From: Streptomyces griseoviridis
GTDB lineage: Bacteria; Actinomycetota; Actinomycetes; Streptomycetales; Streptomycetaceae
NCBI RefSeq assembly: GCF_005222485.1
Contig: NZ_CP029078.1
Coordinates: 4,151,501 to 4,215,500 of the forward strand
Length of the DNA stretch: 64,000 nucleotides
Reading direction: 5' to 3'
Positions within the stretch are counted from its first letter, which is position 1, and each line of letters begins with the position of its first letter. Shown piece by piece: positions 1-8,377 of this stretch. The notes beneath the pieces were generated by a model, which was not told the origin of the DNA, ran no database searches, and saw nothing but the letters and a program-made list of their open reading frames with translations. Position numbers and translations under genes: made by a program.

Positions 1-996
1 CTCGCGGCCGTCCTCGCGCACGAGGGTGGCGGTCAGGCCGAGCCTGCGCCTGGCCTGGAGGTCGGCGGTGAACTTGAAGACGGGCGCGGGCAGCAGATGC
101 ACCTCGTCGTAGAGGATGAGGCCCCAGTCCCGGGAGTCGAACAGCTCCAGGTGCGGGTAGACGCCCTTCCGCCGGGTCGTCAGCACCTGGTAGGTGGCGA
201 TGGTGACGGGCCTGATCTCCTTCTTCGTGCCGCTGTACTCGCCGATCTCCTCCTCGGTGAGGGAGGTCCGCTTGATCAGCTCGTGCTTCCACTGGCGGGC
301 CGAGACGGTGTTGGTGACGAGGATGAGCGTGGTGGACCTGGCCTGCGCCATGGCCCCGGCGCCGACCAGCGTCTTGCCCGCGCCGCAGGGCAGTACGACG
401 ACGCCGCTGCCGCCGTGCCAGAAGTTCTCGACGGCCTGCTTCTGGTAGGGGCGCAGCGCCCAGCCGTCCTCGACCAGGTCGATCGCGTGCGCCTCGCCGT
501 CGACGTATCCGGCGAGGTCCTCGGCGGGCCAGCCCAGCTTGAGCAGGGTCTGCTTGATCTGGCCGCGCTCGGAGGGGTGGACGGCGACGGTGTCGGCGTC
601 GATGCGGGCGCCGACCAGCGGGGCGACCCGCTTCGAGCGCAGCACCTCTTCGAGGACCGGGCGGTCGGTGGTGGTGAGGACGAGGCCGTGCGTGGGGTGT
701 TTGCTGAGGGTGAGCCGGCCGTAGCGGTCCATCGTCTCGGCGACGTCGACGAGCAGGGCGTGCGGCACGGGGTAGCGGCTGAACTGCACGAGGGCGTCCA
801 CGACCTGCTCGGCGTCGTGGCCGGCCGCGCGCGCGTTCCACAGGCCCAGCGGGGTCACCCGGTAGGTGTGGATGTGCTCGGGCGCCCGCTCCAACTCCGC
901 GAAGGGGGCGATGGCGCGACGGCACTCGTCGGCCTGCTCGTGGTCGACCTCCAGGAGCAGGGTCTTGTCTGACTGAACGATCAGCGGACCATTCAC
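1..996 (-). CDS. XPB-type DNA repair helicase (3' part missing)
   Basis: Only the N-terminal about 332 residues are in the window; the gene runs off the left edge. An N-terminal helicase_C_3-like domain (VDHEQADECRRAIAPFAELERAPEH region) precedes a superfamily 2 core with Walker A CGAGKT and the Walker B/DEAD-box variant DEVH, followed by GLTATL. This is the XPB/ERCC3-like family of bacteria, which translocate on and unwind double-stranded DNA, presumably in DNA repair. The start is a GTG at 996, about 11 nt after GGAAAGG; an in-frame GTG at 1005 is the alternative. Family identity is firm; the physiological role in Streptomyces is inferred. Confidence 0.9.
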   Translation of the reverse strand, partial: MNGPLIVQSDKTLLLEVDHEQADECRRAIAPFAELERAPEHIHTYRVTPLGLWNARAAGHDAEQVVDALVQFSRYPVPHALLVDVAETMDRYGRLTLSKHPTHGLVLTTTDRPVLEEVLRSKRVAPLVGARIDADTVAVHPSERGQIKQTLLKLGWPAEDLAGYVDGEAHAIDLVEDGWALRPYQKQAVENFWHGGSGVVVLPCGAGKTLVGAGAMAQARSTTLILVTNTVSARQWKHELIKRTSLTEEEIGEYSGTKKEIRPVTIATYQVLTTRRKGVYPHLELFDSRDWGLILYDEVHLLPAPVFKFTADLQARRRLGLTATLVREDGRE

Positions 997-1092
997 GCGC
1001 GGCACACCCTTTCCGATCCGGCCGACGTCCGGCCAAACCTCCAGTGTGCCCTAACCGGCGGGGCGGACCGTGGCGCGTGGGTCACAGCCACG

Positions 1093-1170
1093 GTCGCCGC
1101 CCCCGTCCCCGTCACGGTTCCCGTCCGCGTCCCTGCCCCCGCCCCCGTCCCGGTCCCGGTCGCCGTCCCC
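1093..1170. repeat. degenerate hexanucleotide repeat, 13 units
   Basis: About 13 consecutive hexamers follow the pattern GTCCCC/GTCCCG/GCCCCC with scattered changes, lying between the helicase start and cutC. All six frames read as low-complexity peptides, so I see no gene. It may be simple slipped-strand expansion. Confidence 0.6.
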
Positions 1171-1228
1171 TCCACGGTCGCAGCACCGGCCGGATCGGGG
1201 CGGCCGGGTCAGGTGGAGCCAGGCCGGG

Positions 1229-1930
1229 TCAGGTGCCGTCCACCGCGTGCCGCCACTCGGCGACCGCCGCCGCCGACACCGGGCCGGTCCAGCCGTCGGG
1301 GCGGGCCGCGCCGCCGATGTGGAAGGCGTCGAGGCCACGGGCGCGCAGCCGCGGGAGATGGGCGAGGCAGAGGCCGCCGCCGACCAGGATCTGCGGTGCG
1401 TAGCCGGGCTCGCCGCGCCGGTCCGCCTCGGCGAGGAGGACGGGGAGGCCGTCGTCGACTCCCGCGGCGGAACCGGCCGTCAGGTAGGTGTCGAGGCCGG
1501 GGACGCCGTCGAGCTGTTTGCGCAGGGCGTCGCGGTCGGCCGCGTGGTCGAGGGCGCGGTGGAAGGTCCAGGAGCAGCCGTCCAGCGCGTCGGCCAGCAG
1601 CTCGACGGCGCGCAGGTCGACTCCGCCGTCGTCGCCGAGGAACCCGAGCACGAACTCCCGCGCGCCCGACTCCCGCAGCTGCCCGGCGGTGCGGACCAGG
1701 CGGTCCAGGTCGGCGGCGGAACCGGCCGAGAAGCCGTCCGCCAGCCTCAGCATCACGCGCAGCGGGATGTCGACGGCGGCCCGGATCGAGGCGAACGTGC
1801 CGGGCGACGGGGTGAGTCCGTCGGCCGCCATGTCGGTGACCAGTTCCAGCCGGTCGGCGCCTCCGGCCTGGGCGGCGACGGCGTCCTCGGCGTCGAGGGC
1901 GATCACCTCCAGGACTGCACGCTTGCTCAT
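1229..1930 (-). CDS. cutC: CutC-family copper homeostasis protein
   Basis: The 233-residue protein is a full-length CutC TIM barrel. It opens with LEVIALDAEDAVAAQAGGADRLELV, continues with GLTPSPGTFASI and a VMLR strand, and holds the conserved FHRALDH and GGG segments. CutC proteins are linked to copper tolerance, but their biochemical activity is unsettled, so the copper role is by family name only. The gene stands alone on the minus strand, with an ATG start at 1930 preceded by GGAG. Its upstream region holds a short AT-richer stretch (about 1950-1975) that could carry the promoter. Confidence 0.88.
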   Translation of the reverse strand: MSKRAVLEVIALDAEDAVAAQAGGADRLELVTDMAADGLTPSPGTFASIRAAVDIPLRVMLRLADGFSAGSAADLDRLVRTAGQLRESGAREFVLGFLGDDGGVDLRAVELLADALDGCSWTFHRALDHAADRDALRKQLDGVPGLDTYLTAGSAAGVDDGLPVLLAEADRRGEPGYAPQILVGGGLCLAHLPRLRARGLDAFHIGGAARPDGWTGPVSAAAVAEWRHAVDGT

Positions 1931-2114
1931 GGGTCCCCACTCCTGCTATAGGTCTAGTCCAATTCAGGGTACGCCTCTCTCCGCCGCCGCTCACCAAGGA
2001 GCCCGGCGATCGGCCGAAGATCGCCCCTCGCGCGCGCCCGCGAGGACCCGCGCCGACCGGGAGGGAAGGGACGGGAAGGACCTGAAGAGGAGGGCGTGAC
2101 GGGAGAATGCGGGC

Positions 2115-2813
2115 ATGGCCGATCTCGACGCACTGCGCTCCCGCTGGCAGCACACCCTGCTCGCCGCCCGCGACGACGGACCCCACGGCACCCGCGACGG
2201 CGGGCCCGCCGCCGGCCCTCCGCCCGAACCCTCGCGCTACGCCGACGAGTTGCTGCGCCGCTGGTCCGAGCCGCAGCGGCGGTACCACACGGTGGCGCAT
2301 CTGACGGCGGTCCTCGACCACGTCGACCTGCTGGCCGAGTACGCCGCCGACCCGCTCGCCGTGCGGCTCGCGGCCTGGTTCCACGACGCCGTCTACCTGC
2401 CGGAGCGGTCCACCAACGAGGAGCGCTCGGCCCGGCTCGCCGAGCGGGCGCTGCCCGAGGCGGGGGTGGGCGCGGCGCGGACGGCGGAGGTGGCGCGGCT
2501 GGTCCGGCTGACGCTCACCCACGACCCCGCCGACGACGACCGGGACGGCCAGGTGCTCTGCGACGCCGACCTGGCGATCCTCGCGGCGCCCCCGTCGGCG
2601 TACGCCGCGTACACGGCGGCCGTCAGGCAGGAGTACCACTTCGTGCCCGACGACGACTTCAGGACCGGCAGGTCCGCGATCCTGCGCGCCCTCCTCGACC
2701 TGCCCCGGCTGTTCAGGACCCCGCACGGGGCACGGGAGTGGGAGGCGACGGCGCGCTACAACCTCACCACCGAACTGGAAATGCTGTCGACCGGAGGCGG
2801 GACGGAAGCCTAG
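2115..2813 (+). CDS. HD-superfamily predicted metal-dependent phosphohydrolase
   Basis: This 232-residue protein has the layout of the HD hydrolases annotated as predicted metal-dependent phosphohydrolases. A YHTVAHL motif near residue 59 is followed by WFHDAVY near residue 92 (the HD pair), NEERSA next to it, and DADLAIL near residue 155 as the distal aspartate. The substrate is unknown. The ATG at 2115 lies about 7 nt after GGGAGAA. The stop codon lies 1 nt before the GTG of the next gene, so translational coupling is likely. Confidence 0.82.
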   Translation: MADLDALRSRWQHTLLAARDDGPHGTRDGGPAAGPPPEPSRYADELLRRWSEPQRRYHTVAHLTAVLDHVDLLAEYAADPLAVRLAAWFHDAVYLPERSTNEERSARLAERALPEAGVGAARTAEVARLVRLTLTHDPADDDRDGQVLCDADLAILAAPPSAYAAYTAAVRQEYHFVPDDDFRTGRSAILRALLDLPRLFRTPHGAREWEATARYNLTTELEMLSTGGGTEA

Positions 2814-2814
2814 G

Positions 2815-3951
2815 GTGCGGGCCATGCTGGGCGATGGCGCGGACCGGGTGGACGAGGCGGTCGCGGGGTGCGTGGGCACCCTGCGGGGCGCGGTGGAACG
2901 GGACTGGACGGAGGTGCGGGCGGCGGGGCTCGAATGGAGCTGCCACGAGACGGCGACGCACATCGCGGACGATCTGCTCGCCTACGCCGCCAACCTGGCC
3001 GGACGCGCCCAGGACGGCTACGTCCCCTTCGAGCTCAGGCTCGACGACGGGACCGGCAACGCGGGTCTGCTCCAGGTGATCGAGACGACCGGCGCCCTGC
3101 TGACCGCCGCCGTGCGCACCGCGCCGCGCGAGGCCCGCGGGTTCCACCCGTACCCGTTCCGCAGCGCCGACCGGCGAGGTTTCGCGGCGATGGGGGTCGC
3201 CGAGATCCTGCTGCACACGCACGACATCGCGGGCGCGCTCGGCCTCGCCCACGAACCGGACGCCGATCTCGCCGAGTTCGTGCTCACCCAGCTCTTTCCG
3301 CGGGTCAGGCCCGACACCGACCCGTGGCGCACCCTGCTGTGGGCCACCGGGCGCGGCGAGCTGCCCGGCCGGGCGGCCGTCACCGCGTGGCGCTGGAGCA
3401 ACGACCTGGTGCTGCCGGCCGGCCGGCTCGTCCTGCACGGCGTCACGCCCGCGGGCGCGGCCGATCTCGCGGTGGGCGGCGACGGCGGGTTCGCGTGGCT
3501 GGACGGCGGGCCCTTCCAGGGCACGAGGGACGCGGCGGGGATGGTCCTGAAGGCGTACCGGGCGGGCGTGCACCGGCCGGAGTTCGGACTCTTCGTGCTG
3601 GTGCGCCGCGAGGACGGCCTCGCGGTCGGCGGCCTCGGCTTCCACGGCGTCCCGGACGAGGAGGGCCGCGCGGAGATCGGCTACGACCTCGTCGAGGGCG
3701 CCCGCGGGCACGGCTACGCGACGGAGGCGCTGGACGCCCTCGCCGGGTGGGCGCTGGCCAGGGACGACGTGCGGTCGCTGTGCGCGCTGGTCGAGGAGGA
3801 GAACGCGGCGTCCCAACGCGTCGTGGCCCGCGCCGGTTTCGTCCGCGCGGACGGCCCCGTCGACGCGGCGGGCCAGGAGTCGCAACCGCCGTTGCGGCTG
3901 TACCTGCGTACTAGCAGCCCGGCGGCGTCCGACGGCCCTTCCGGCGTCTGA
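2815..3951 (+). CDS. DinB/MDMPI-like domain fused to a GNAT acetyltransferase
   Basis: The 378-residue protein joins two domains. Residues 1-about 215 look like a mycothiol-dependent maleylpyruvate isomerase/DinB-type helical bundle: WSCHETATHIADDLLAYAANL near the start and a metal-ligand-like LLHTHDIAGALG near residue 140. Residues about 230-370 are a GNAT fold with an acetyl-CoA loop, ARGHGYATEALDALAGWA, and the ENAASQRVVARAGF signature. The GTG at 2815 is adjacent to the upstream stop; an ATG at 2824 is an alternative. The 3' end overlaps the convergent DUF4031 gene by 41 bp. Neither substrate is known. Confidence 0.75.
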   Translation: MRAMLGDGADRVDEAVAGCVGTLRGAVERDWTEVRAAGLEWSCHETATHIADDLLAYAANLAGRAQDGYVPFELRLDDGTGNAGLLQVIETTGALLTAAVRTAPREARGFHPYPFRSADRRGFAAMGVAEILLHTHDIAGALGLAHEPDADLAEFVLTQLFPRVRPDTDPWRTLLWATGRGELPGRAAVTAWRWSNDLVLPAGRLVLHGVTPAGAADLAVGGDGGFAWLDGGPFQGTRDAAGMVLKAYRAGVHRPEFGLFVLVRREDGLAVGGLGFHGVPDEEGRAEIGYDLVEGARGHGYATEALDALAGWALARDDVRSLCALVEEENAASQRVVARAGFVRADGPVDAAGQESQPPLRLYLRTSSPAASDGPSGV

Positions 3952-4189
3952 GCCCGGCCTCCGTCAGGAGCCGCACCACCTCCCGGCTGCTGACCCGGAC
4001 CGCGCCCGCCCGCACCGCGTCCGCGTACCGGTGGGCGGGCAGGTCGTAGTGGTCGCGTTCGAAAGCGCGCCGGGGCACGGCCAACTCCTCGGCGAACCGG
4101 TGCAGTTCGTCGTAGGAGACGTCGCTCACCAGGTGGGACCAGAGCCGCCCGTGCCCCGGCCAGGTCGGCGGGTCGATGTACACCGTCAT
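3911..4189 (-). CDS. DUF4031 domain protein
   Basis: The 92-residue protein opens with MTVYIDPPTWPGHGRLWSHL and contains the SYDELHRFAEEL segment and the DHYDLPAHRYADAVRAGA motif, characteristic of the small DUF4031 family. It ends in an arginine-rich tail. The function is unknown. Its ATG overlaps the stop of the upstream gene (ATGA), so the two are almost certainly one transcript. The 3' end overlaps the GNAT fusion gene on the other strand. Confidence 0.82.
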   Translation of the reverse strand: MTVYIDPPTWPGHGRLWSHLVSDVSYDELHRFAEELAVPRRAFERDHYDLPAHRYADAVRAGAVRVSSREVVRLLTEAGLRRRKGRRTPPGC

Positions 4190-4569
4190 GACGAGGCGGA
4201 CCCGAGACCCGCGCCGCCCAGGGCGCCCACCGGCGCGACCTTCACGCCGGCCTGGTGGCAGACCCAGTGCGGGTCGGCGCCCAGCTCGGGCTCGACCTCG
4301 AGGGCGTGCGGGTCGCCGCCCTCGCAGACCGGGCAGAGCGGCCAGCGGCCGTACCGCTCCAGGAGGGCGTCCTGCACGTCCTGGGCGACGAGACCCGCCA
4401 CGAACGCGGCGCCCTCCGGCCACTGCCCGACCCACCAGCGGCGCTGGACGACGGACTCCTCGACCATCGACACGATGTCCGCCTGGCCGACCTCGCCCGC
4501 GACCAGGTCGGCCAGCACGAGGGCGCGTGCCGCGTGCAACGCCTGTTCCAGGGGGTCGATGGGTTCCAT
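4186..4569 (-). CDS. hypothetical protein with a C-terminal cysteine cluster
   Basis: The protein is about 127 residues from the ATG at 4569 (another ATG at 4578). The N-terminal half is helical and acidic (MEPIDPLEQALHAARALVLADLV, then EESVVQRRWW). The C-terminal half holds CPVCEGGDPHALEVEPE and a later single Cys in HWVCHQAG, which resembles an incomplete zinc ribbon. I do not recognise the family. It precedes the DUF4031 gene with a 4-bp overlap. Confidence 0.7.
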   Translation of the reverse strand: MEPIDPLEQALHAARALVLADLVAGEVGQADIVSMVEESVVQRRWWVGQWPEGAAFVAGLVAQDVQDALLERYGRWPLCPVCEGGDPHALEVEPELGADPHWVCHQAGVKVAPVGALGGAGLGSASS

Positions 4570-4608
4570 GCCCCCCATTGTGCGCACTCTTGACCCCACC
4601 ACCGAAAC

Positions 4609-4621
4609 GAAAATATCTTTC
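4609..4621. promoter_or_regulatory. candidate operator of the RpiR-type regulator
   Basis: The 13-bp sequence GAAAATATCTTTC is an imperfect palindrome (GAAA and TTTC arms, AT-rich centre) in very GC-rich surroundings. It sits directly before the regulator's start and within about 40 bp of the divergent gene. RpiR/MurR proteins typically bind AT-rich inverted repeats, so autoregulation is plausible. Binding is inference. Confidence 0.45.
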
Positions 4622-4625
4622 AGGA

Positions 4626-5609
4626 GTGACCCAGGACGTGAAGGAAGTTTTCGCTCCACCCGGGACCGCACCGCCCCGGGCGGCGCCGAAGCAGGCCCCG
4701 CCCACCCAGACCCCGCCCACGCCGGCCGCCGCCCAGGCGCCGCCGGCCCCGGCCGCCCTCGCCGCCAAGGTCCGCACGCTCGCGCCCTCCATGACGCGTT
4801 CCATGCAGCGCGTCGCCGAGGCCGTGGCCGGTGACCCGGCCGGGTGCGCCGCCCTCACCGTCACCGGGCTCGCGGGGCTGACCGGCACCAGCGAGGCCAC
4901 CGTCGTCCGCACCGCCCGGCTGCTCGGCTACCCCGGGTACCGCGATCTGCGGCTCGCGCTCGCGGGGCTCGCCGCGCACCAGCAGTCCGGGCGGGCGCCC
5001 GCGATCACCACGGACATCGCGGTGGACGACCCGATCGCCGACGTCGTCGCGAAACTCGCCTACGACGAGCAGCAGACCCTCGCCGACACCGCGGCCGGTC
5101 TCGACACCGCGCAGCTCGGCGCGGCCGTCGCCGCGGTGGCCGGGGCCAGGCGCACCGACGTGTACGGGGTCGGGGCGTCGGGGCTGGTCGCCCAGGACCT
5201 CACCCAGAAGCTGCTGCGGATCGGGCTGATAGCCCAGGCGCACAGCGATCCGCACCTCGCGGTCACCAACGCGGTGCAGCTGCGCGCCGGTGACGTGGCG
5301 ATAGCGATCACGCACTCGGGCTCCACCGGGGACGTCATCGAGCCGCTGCGGGTCGCCTTCGAGCGCGGGGCGACGACGGTGGCGATCACCGGCCGTCCCG
5401 ACGGTCCCGTCACCCAGTACGCCGACCATGTGCTGACCACGTCCACGGCCCGCGAGAGCGAACTGCGCCCGGCCGCGATGTCGTCCAGGACCAGTCAACT
5501 GCTGGTCGTGGACTGCCTGTTCGTGGGCGTGGCGCAGGGCACCTACGAGACGGCGGCACCGGCCCTCTCCGCGTCCTACGAGGCCCTGGCCCACCGCCAC
5601 CGCCGCTGA
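4626..5609 (+). CDS. MurR/RpiR-family transcriptional regulator with SIS domain
   Basis: The protein is 327 residues from the GTG at 4626. After a Pro/Ala-rich leader (about residues 8-45) come an HTH_6 domain (MTRSMQRVAEAV through ATVVRTARLLGYPGYRDLR) and a C-terminal SIS sugar-phosphate-binding domain (VYGVGASGLVAQDLTQKLLRIG; ITHSGSTGDVIEPL). SIS-domain RpiR regulators sense phosphosugars. Being directly upstream of murQ and a PTS EIIBC gene points to N-acetylmuramate 6-phosphate or a related ligand. The start is uncertain because GGAG lies immediately against the GTG; GTG 4638 is an alternative. Confidence 0.85.
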   Translation: MTQDVKEVFAPPGTAPPRAAPKQAPPTQTPPTPAAAQAPPAPAALAAKVRTLAPSMTRSMQRVAEAVAGDPAGCAALTVTGLAGLTGTSEATVVRTARLLGYPGYRDLRLALAGLAAHQQSGRAPAITTDIAVDDPIADVVAKLAYDEQQTLADTAAGLDTAQLGAAVAAVAGARRTDVYGVGASGLVAQDLTQKLLRIGLIAQAHSDPHLAVTNAVQLRAGDVAIAITHSGSTGDVIEPLRVAFERGATTVAITGRPDGPVTQYADHVLTTSTARESELRPAAMSSRTSQLLVVDCLFVGVAQGTYETAAPALSASYEALAHRHRR

Positions 5610-5632
5610 CCCCACACATCTCGCCCGTCCCG

Positions 5633-5686
5633 CACATCTCGCACGTCCCGCACGCCCCGCACGCCCCGCACGCCCCGCACGCCCCG
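5633..5686. repeat. 9-bp tandem repeat (CACGCCCCG), about 6 units
   Basis: Four perfect and two degenerate copies of CACGCCCCG stand between the rpiR-type gene and murQ. No gene fits. The array lies in the untranslated gap of the presumed operon, where it could be structured in RNA. Confidence 0.7.
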
Positions 5687-5802
5687 CACCGACGTGCACC
5701 GCACCACCCCGGGGGCGCGGGCGACCGCGCGACCAGCCACCGCGCGCCCGCCCCGGCCCCCCGTCACCACCTCCCGACCCGCCGCGCGCCCCGCACACCG
5801 AA

Positions 5803-6753
5803 ATGAGCCGCACGCCCATGACTCCCACGTCCGACCCGCGTGGTCTCCGAGCCGAGCTGGAAACCCTGACCACGGAGGCGTTCCGCCCGGAACTCGCCGA
5901 CATCGACCGCCTGCCCACGGCGGAGATCGCCCGCCTGATGAACGCGGAGGACACCACCGTCCCCGCCGCGGTCGCCACCGCGCTGCCGCGCATCGCCGCC
6001 GCCATCGACGCCGTCGCCGCCCGGATGGCGCGCGGCGGCCGGCTGGTCTACGCGGGCGCGGGCACCGCCGGGCGGCTCGGGGTGCTGGACGCCTCCGAGT
6101 GCCCGCCGACCTTCAACACGGGACCCGGGCAGGTCGTCGGGCTGATCGCGGGCGGCCCCGAGGCGATGGTGACGTCCGTCGAGGGCGCCGAGGACTCCGC
6201 CGAGCTGGCCCGCGCCGACCTCGACGCCCTCAAGATCGGCCCCGACGACACGGTGGTCGGCGTCTCCGCGTCCGGCCGCACCCCGTACGCGATCGGCGCC
6301 GTGGCGCACGCGCGGGCGGCCGGCGCGCTGACCGTCGGCCTCTCCTGCAACGCGGGCAGCCCGCTGGCCGCCGCGGCCGAGCACGGCATCGAGGTGGTCG
6401 TCGGCCCGGAACTCCTCACCGGCTCCACCCGGCTGAAGGCGGGCACGGCGCAGAAGCTGGTCCTCAACATGATCTCGACGATCACGATGATCCGGCTGGG
6501 CAAGACGTACGGGAACCTCATGGTCGACGTGCGGGCCTCGAACGAGAAGCTGCGGGCCCGCTCCCGGCGGATCGTCGCGCTGGCCACCGGGGCGGGGGAC
6601 GACGAGATCGAGCGCGCCCTCACCGCCACCGGCGGCGAGGTGAAGCCGGCGATCCTGGTGGTGCTCGGCGGGGTGGACGGCCCTACGGCCGCCCGCCTTC
6701 TGGAGGAGTCCGGGGGCCTCCTGCGCGCCGCGCTCAGGGCGGCGGCCGACTGA
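5803..6753 (+). CDS. murQ: N-acetylmuramic acid 6-phosphate etherase
   Basis: MurQ splits the D-lactyl ether of MurNAc-6-phosphate to give GlcNAc-6-phosphate and D-lactate, in cell-wall recycling or uptake of MurNAc. The 316-residue length matches the family. The SIS-type core shows VYAGAGTAGRLGVLDASECPPTF, GPGQVVGLIAGG, GVSASGRTPYAIGA and a C-terminal KAGTAQKLVLNMIST, all MurQ hallmarks. The start may be ATG 5803 or ATG 5818; neither has a clear ribosome-binding site. The downstream PTS gene starts 16 nt after the stop. The product, GlcNAc-6-P, feeds NagA, encoded at 25.2 kb. Confidence 0.95.
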   Translation: MSRTPMTPTSDPRGLRAELETLTTEAFRPELADIDRLPTAEIARLMNAEDTTVPAAVATALPRIAAAIDAVAARMARGGRLVYAGAGTAGRLGVLDASECPPTFNTGPGQVVGLIAGGPEAMVTSVEGAEDSAELARADLDALKIGPDDTVVGVSASGRTPYAIGAVAHARAAGALTVGLSCNAGSPLAAAAEHGIEVVVGPELLTGSTRLKAGTAQKLVLNMISTITMIRLGKTYGNLMVDVRASNEKLRARSRRIVALATGAGDDEIERALTATGGEVKPAILVVLGGVDGPTAARLLEESGGLLRAALRAAAD

Positions 6754-6769
6754 CCCGCACGCTCGGGGG

Positions 6770-8377
6770 GTGCCTACCTCGGACCCGTACACCAGCACCG
6801 CCGCCGCCCTGCTCCCGCTCCTCGGCGGGCCCGCGAACATCACCTCCGCCGCCCACTGCATGACCCGTCTGCGCCTCGGTCTCGCCGATGCCTCCCTGGT
6901 CGACGAGGAGGGGGTGCGGGCGGTGCCCGGGGTGCTGGGCGTGGTGACCGACGGGGAGACGTACCAGGTCATCCTCGGCCCCGGCGCGGTCGCCAAGGTC
7001 ACCGCCGGGCTCCGGACGATGCTGGCGGACGCGAGCCACGACAGCCCGCCCGGGGCGGGCACCCCGGCGACCGGAACCCCCCAGGCCGCCGCCCCCGCGA
7101 CCGGCACCGCCGGGGAGCTGGCCGCCGTCGGCGCCGGGCTCAGAAAGGCGCGCGCCCGGCGCAACGCCACGCCCCTCAAGGGCGCGCTGCGCCGGATCGC
7201 GGACGTCTTCGTGCCGCTCATCCCCGCCCTCATCGGCTGCGGGGTGCTCGCCGGGCTCAACGGGCTGCTGGTGAACGCCGGTTGGCTGCCGTGGCTGACG
7301 CCCGCGCTGACCGCCGTCGCCGCCGGGTTCATGGCGCTGATCGCGGTGTTCGTCGGCTACAACACGGCGAAGGTGTTCGGCGGGACGCCCGTCCTCGGCG
7401 GGGCGGTCGCGGCCGTCGTCGTGTATCCGGGGGTCGCGAAGGTGACGGCGTTCGGGGTGGCGCTCGCCCCCGGGCAGGGCGGGGTGCTCGGCGCGATGGC
7501 GGCGGCGCTGCTCGGGGTGGCCGTGGAGCGGTGGTGCCGCGGCCGGGTGCCCGACACCCTGGACGTGCTGCTGACCCCGACCCTGACCGTCCTGGTCGCG
7601 GGCCTCGGCACGCTGTACGGGCTGATGTACGCGGCCGGTGTGGTGTCGTCGGCGATCGGGCACGCGGCCGACTGGCTGCTGGTGACGACCGGCCCGTTCG
7701 CCGGTCTGGTCCTCGGCGGCCTCTTCCTGCCGCTGGTGATGCTCGGCCTGCACCAGGCCCTGATCCCCATCCACACCACGCTCATCGAGCAGCAGGGCTA
7801 CACCGTCCTGCTGCCGCTGCTGGCGATGGCGGGCGCCGGGCAGGTGGGCGCGGCGGTGGCGGTGTACGTGCGGCTGCGGCAGGACACGTCGGTGAGGACG
7901 ACGATCAGGTCGGCGCTCCCGGCGGGGCTGCTGGGGGTCGGCGAACCGCTCATCTACGGCGTCTCGCTGCCGCTCGGCCGCCCGTTCCTGACCGCGTGCG
8001 TGGGCGGGGCGGCGGGCGGCGCGTTCGTCGGGTTCTTCGCGCTGCTCGGGGACCGCGTCGGCGCGACGGCGATCGGCCCGTCCGGGTGGGCCCTGTTCCC
8101 CCTGCTGGCGGGGAACAGGGGCCCGCTGGCGACGGCGGCGATCTACGCGGGCGGTCTGCTGACCGGCTACGCCGTCGGCTTCCTCGCGACCTACGCCGGG
8201 TTCAGCGGCGCGGTGCCGCTGCCGGAACGGCCGGAGGGGTCCGGAGGGGCGGAGGGGGCTGAGGCGGCGGAGGGGGTTAAGGCGTCGGAGCGGTCGCGAC
8301 GGCCCGACGGGTCGGACGGGCCGGATGGGTCGGATGGGTCGGATGGGTCCCCGAGATCCGCGCGATCCACGCGATGA
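6770..8377 (+). CDS. PTS transporter EIIB-EIIC, probably for MurNAc or an amino sugar
   Basis: The 535-residue protein has an N-terminal EIIB domain with the phospho-accepting cysteine at residue 30 (SAAHCMTRLRLGL) and a C-terminal EIIC domain with about ten hydrophobic segments from residue 140, including the GEPLIYGVSLPLGRPF motif. It phosphorylates sugar during uptake, using an EIIA encoded elsewhere. Linkage to murQ suggests MurNAc (MurP-like) import. The start is GTG 6770 after a G-rich stretch. The last 40-50 residues are a Gly/Ser/Asp repeat (DGSDGSDGS) with no membrane role, encoded where the gene overlaps the convergent esterase by 101 bp. Confidence 0.88.
   Translation: MPTSDPYTSTAAALLPLLGGPANITSAAHCMTRLRLGLADASLVDEEGVRAVPGVLGVVTDGETYQVILGPGAVAKVTAGLRTMLADASHDSPPGAGTPATGTPQAAAPATGTAGELAAVGAGLRKARARRNATPLKGALRRIADVFVPLIPALIGCGVLAGLNGLLVNAGWLPWLTPALTAVAAGFMALIAVFVGYNTAKVFGGTPVLGGAVAAVVVYPGVAKVTAFGVALAPGQGGVLGAMAAALLGVAVERWCRGRVPDTLDVLLTPTLTVLVAGLGTLYGLMYAAGVVSSAIGHAADWLLVTTGPFAGLVLGGLFLPLVMLGLHQALIPIHTTLIEQQGYTVLLPLLAMAGAGQVGAAVAVYVRLRQDTSVRTTIRSALPAGLLGVGEPLIYGVSLPLGRPFLTACVGGAAGGAFVGFFALLGDRVGATAIGPSGWALFPLLAGNRGPLATAAIYAGGLLTGYAVGFLATYAGFSGAVPLPERPEGSGGAEGAEAAEGVKASERSRRPDGSDGPDGSDGSDGSPRSARSTR

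Noticed and set aside
2096..3079. Frame of 327 codons overlapping the HD hydrolase gene
   Set aside because: Shadow frame rich in Arg and Pro. The HD hydrolase frame has the conserved motifs.
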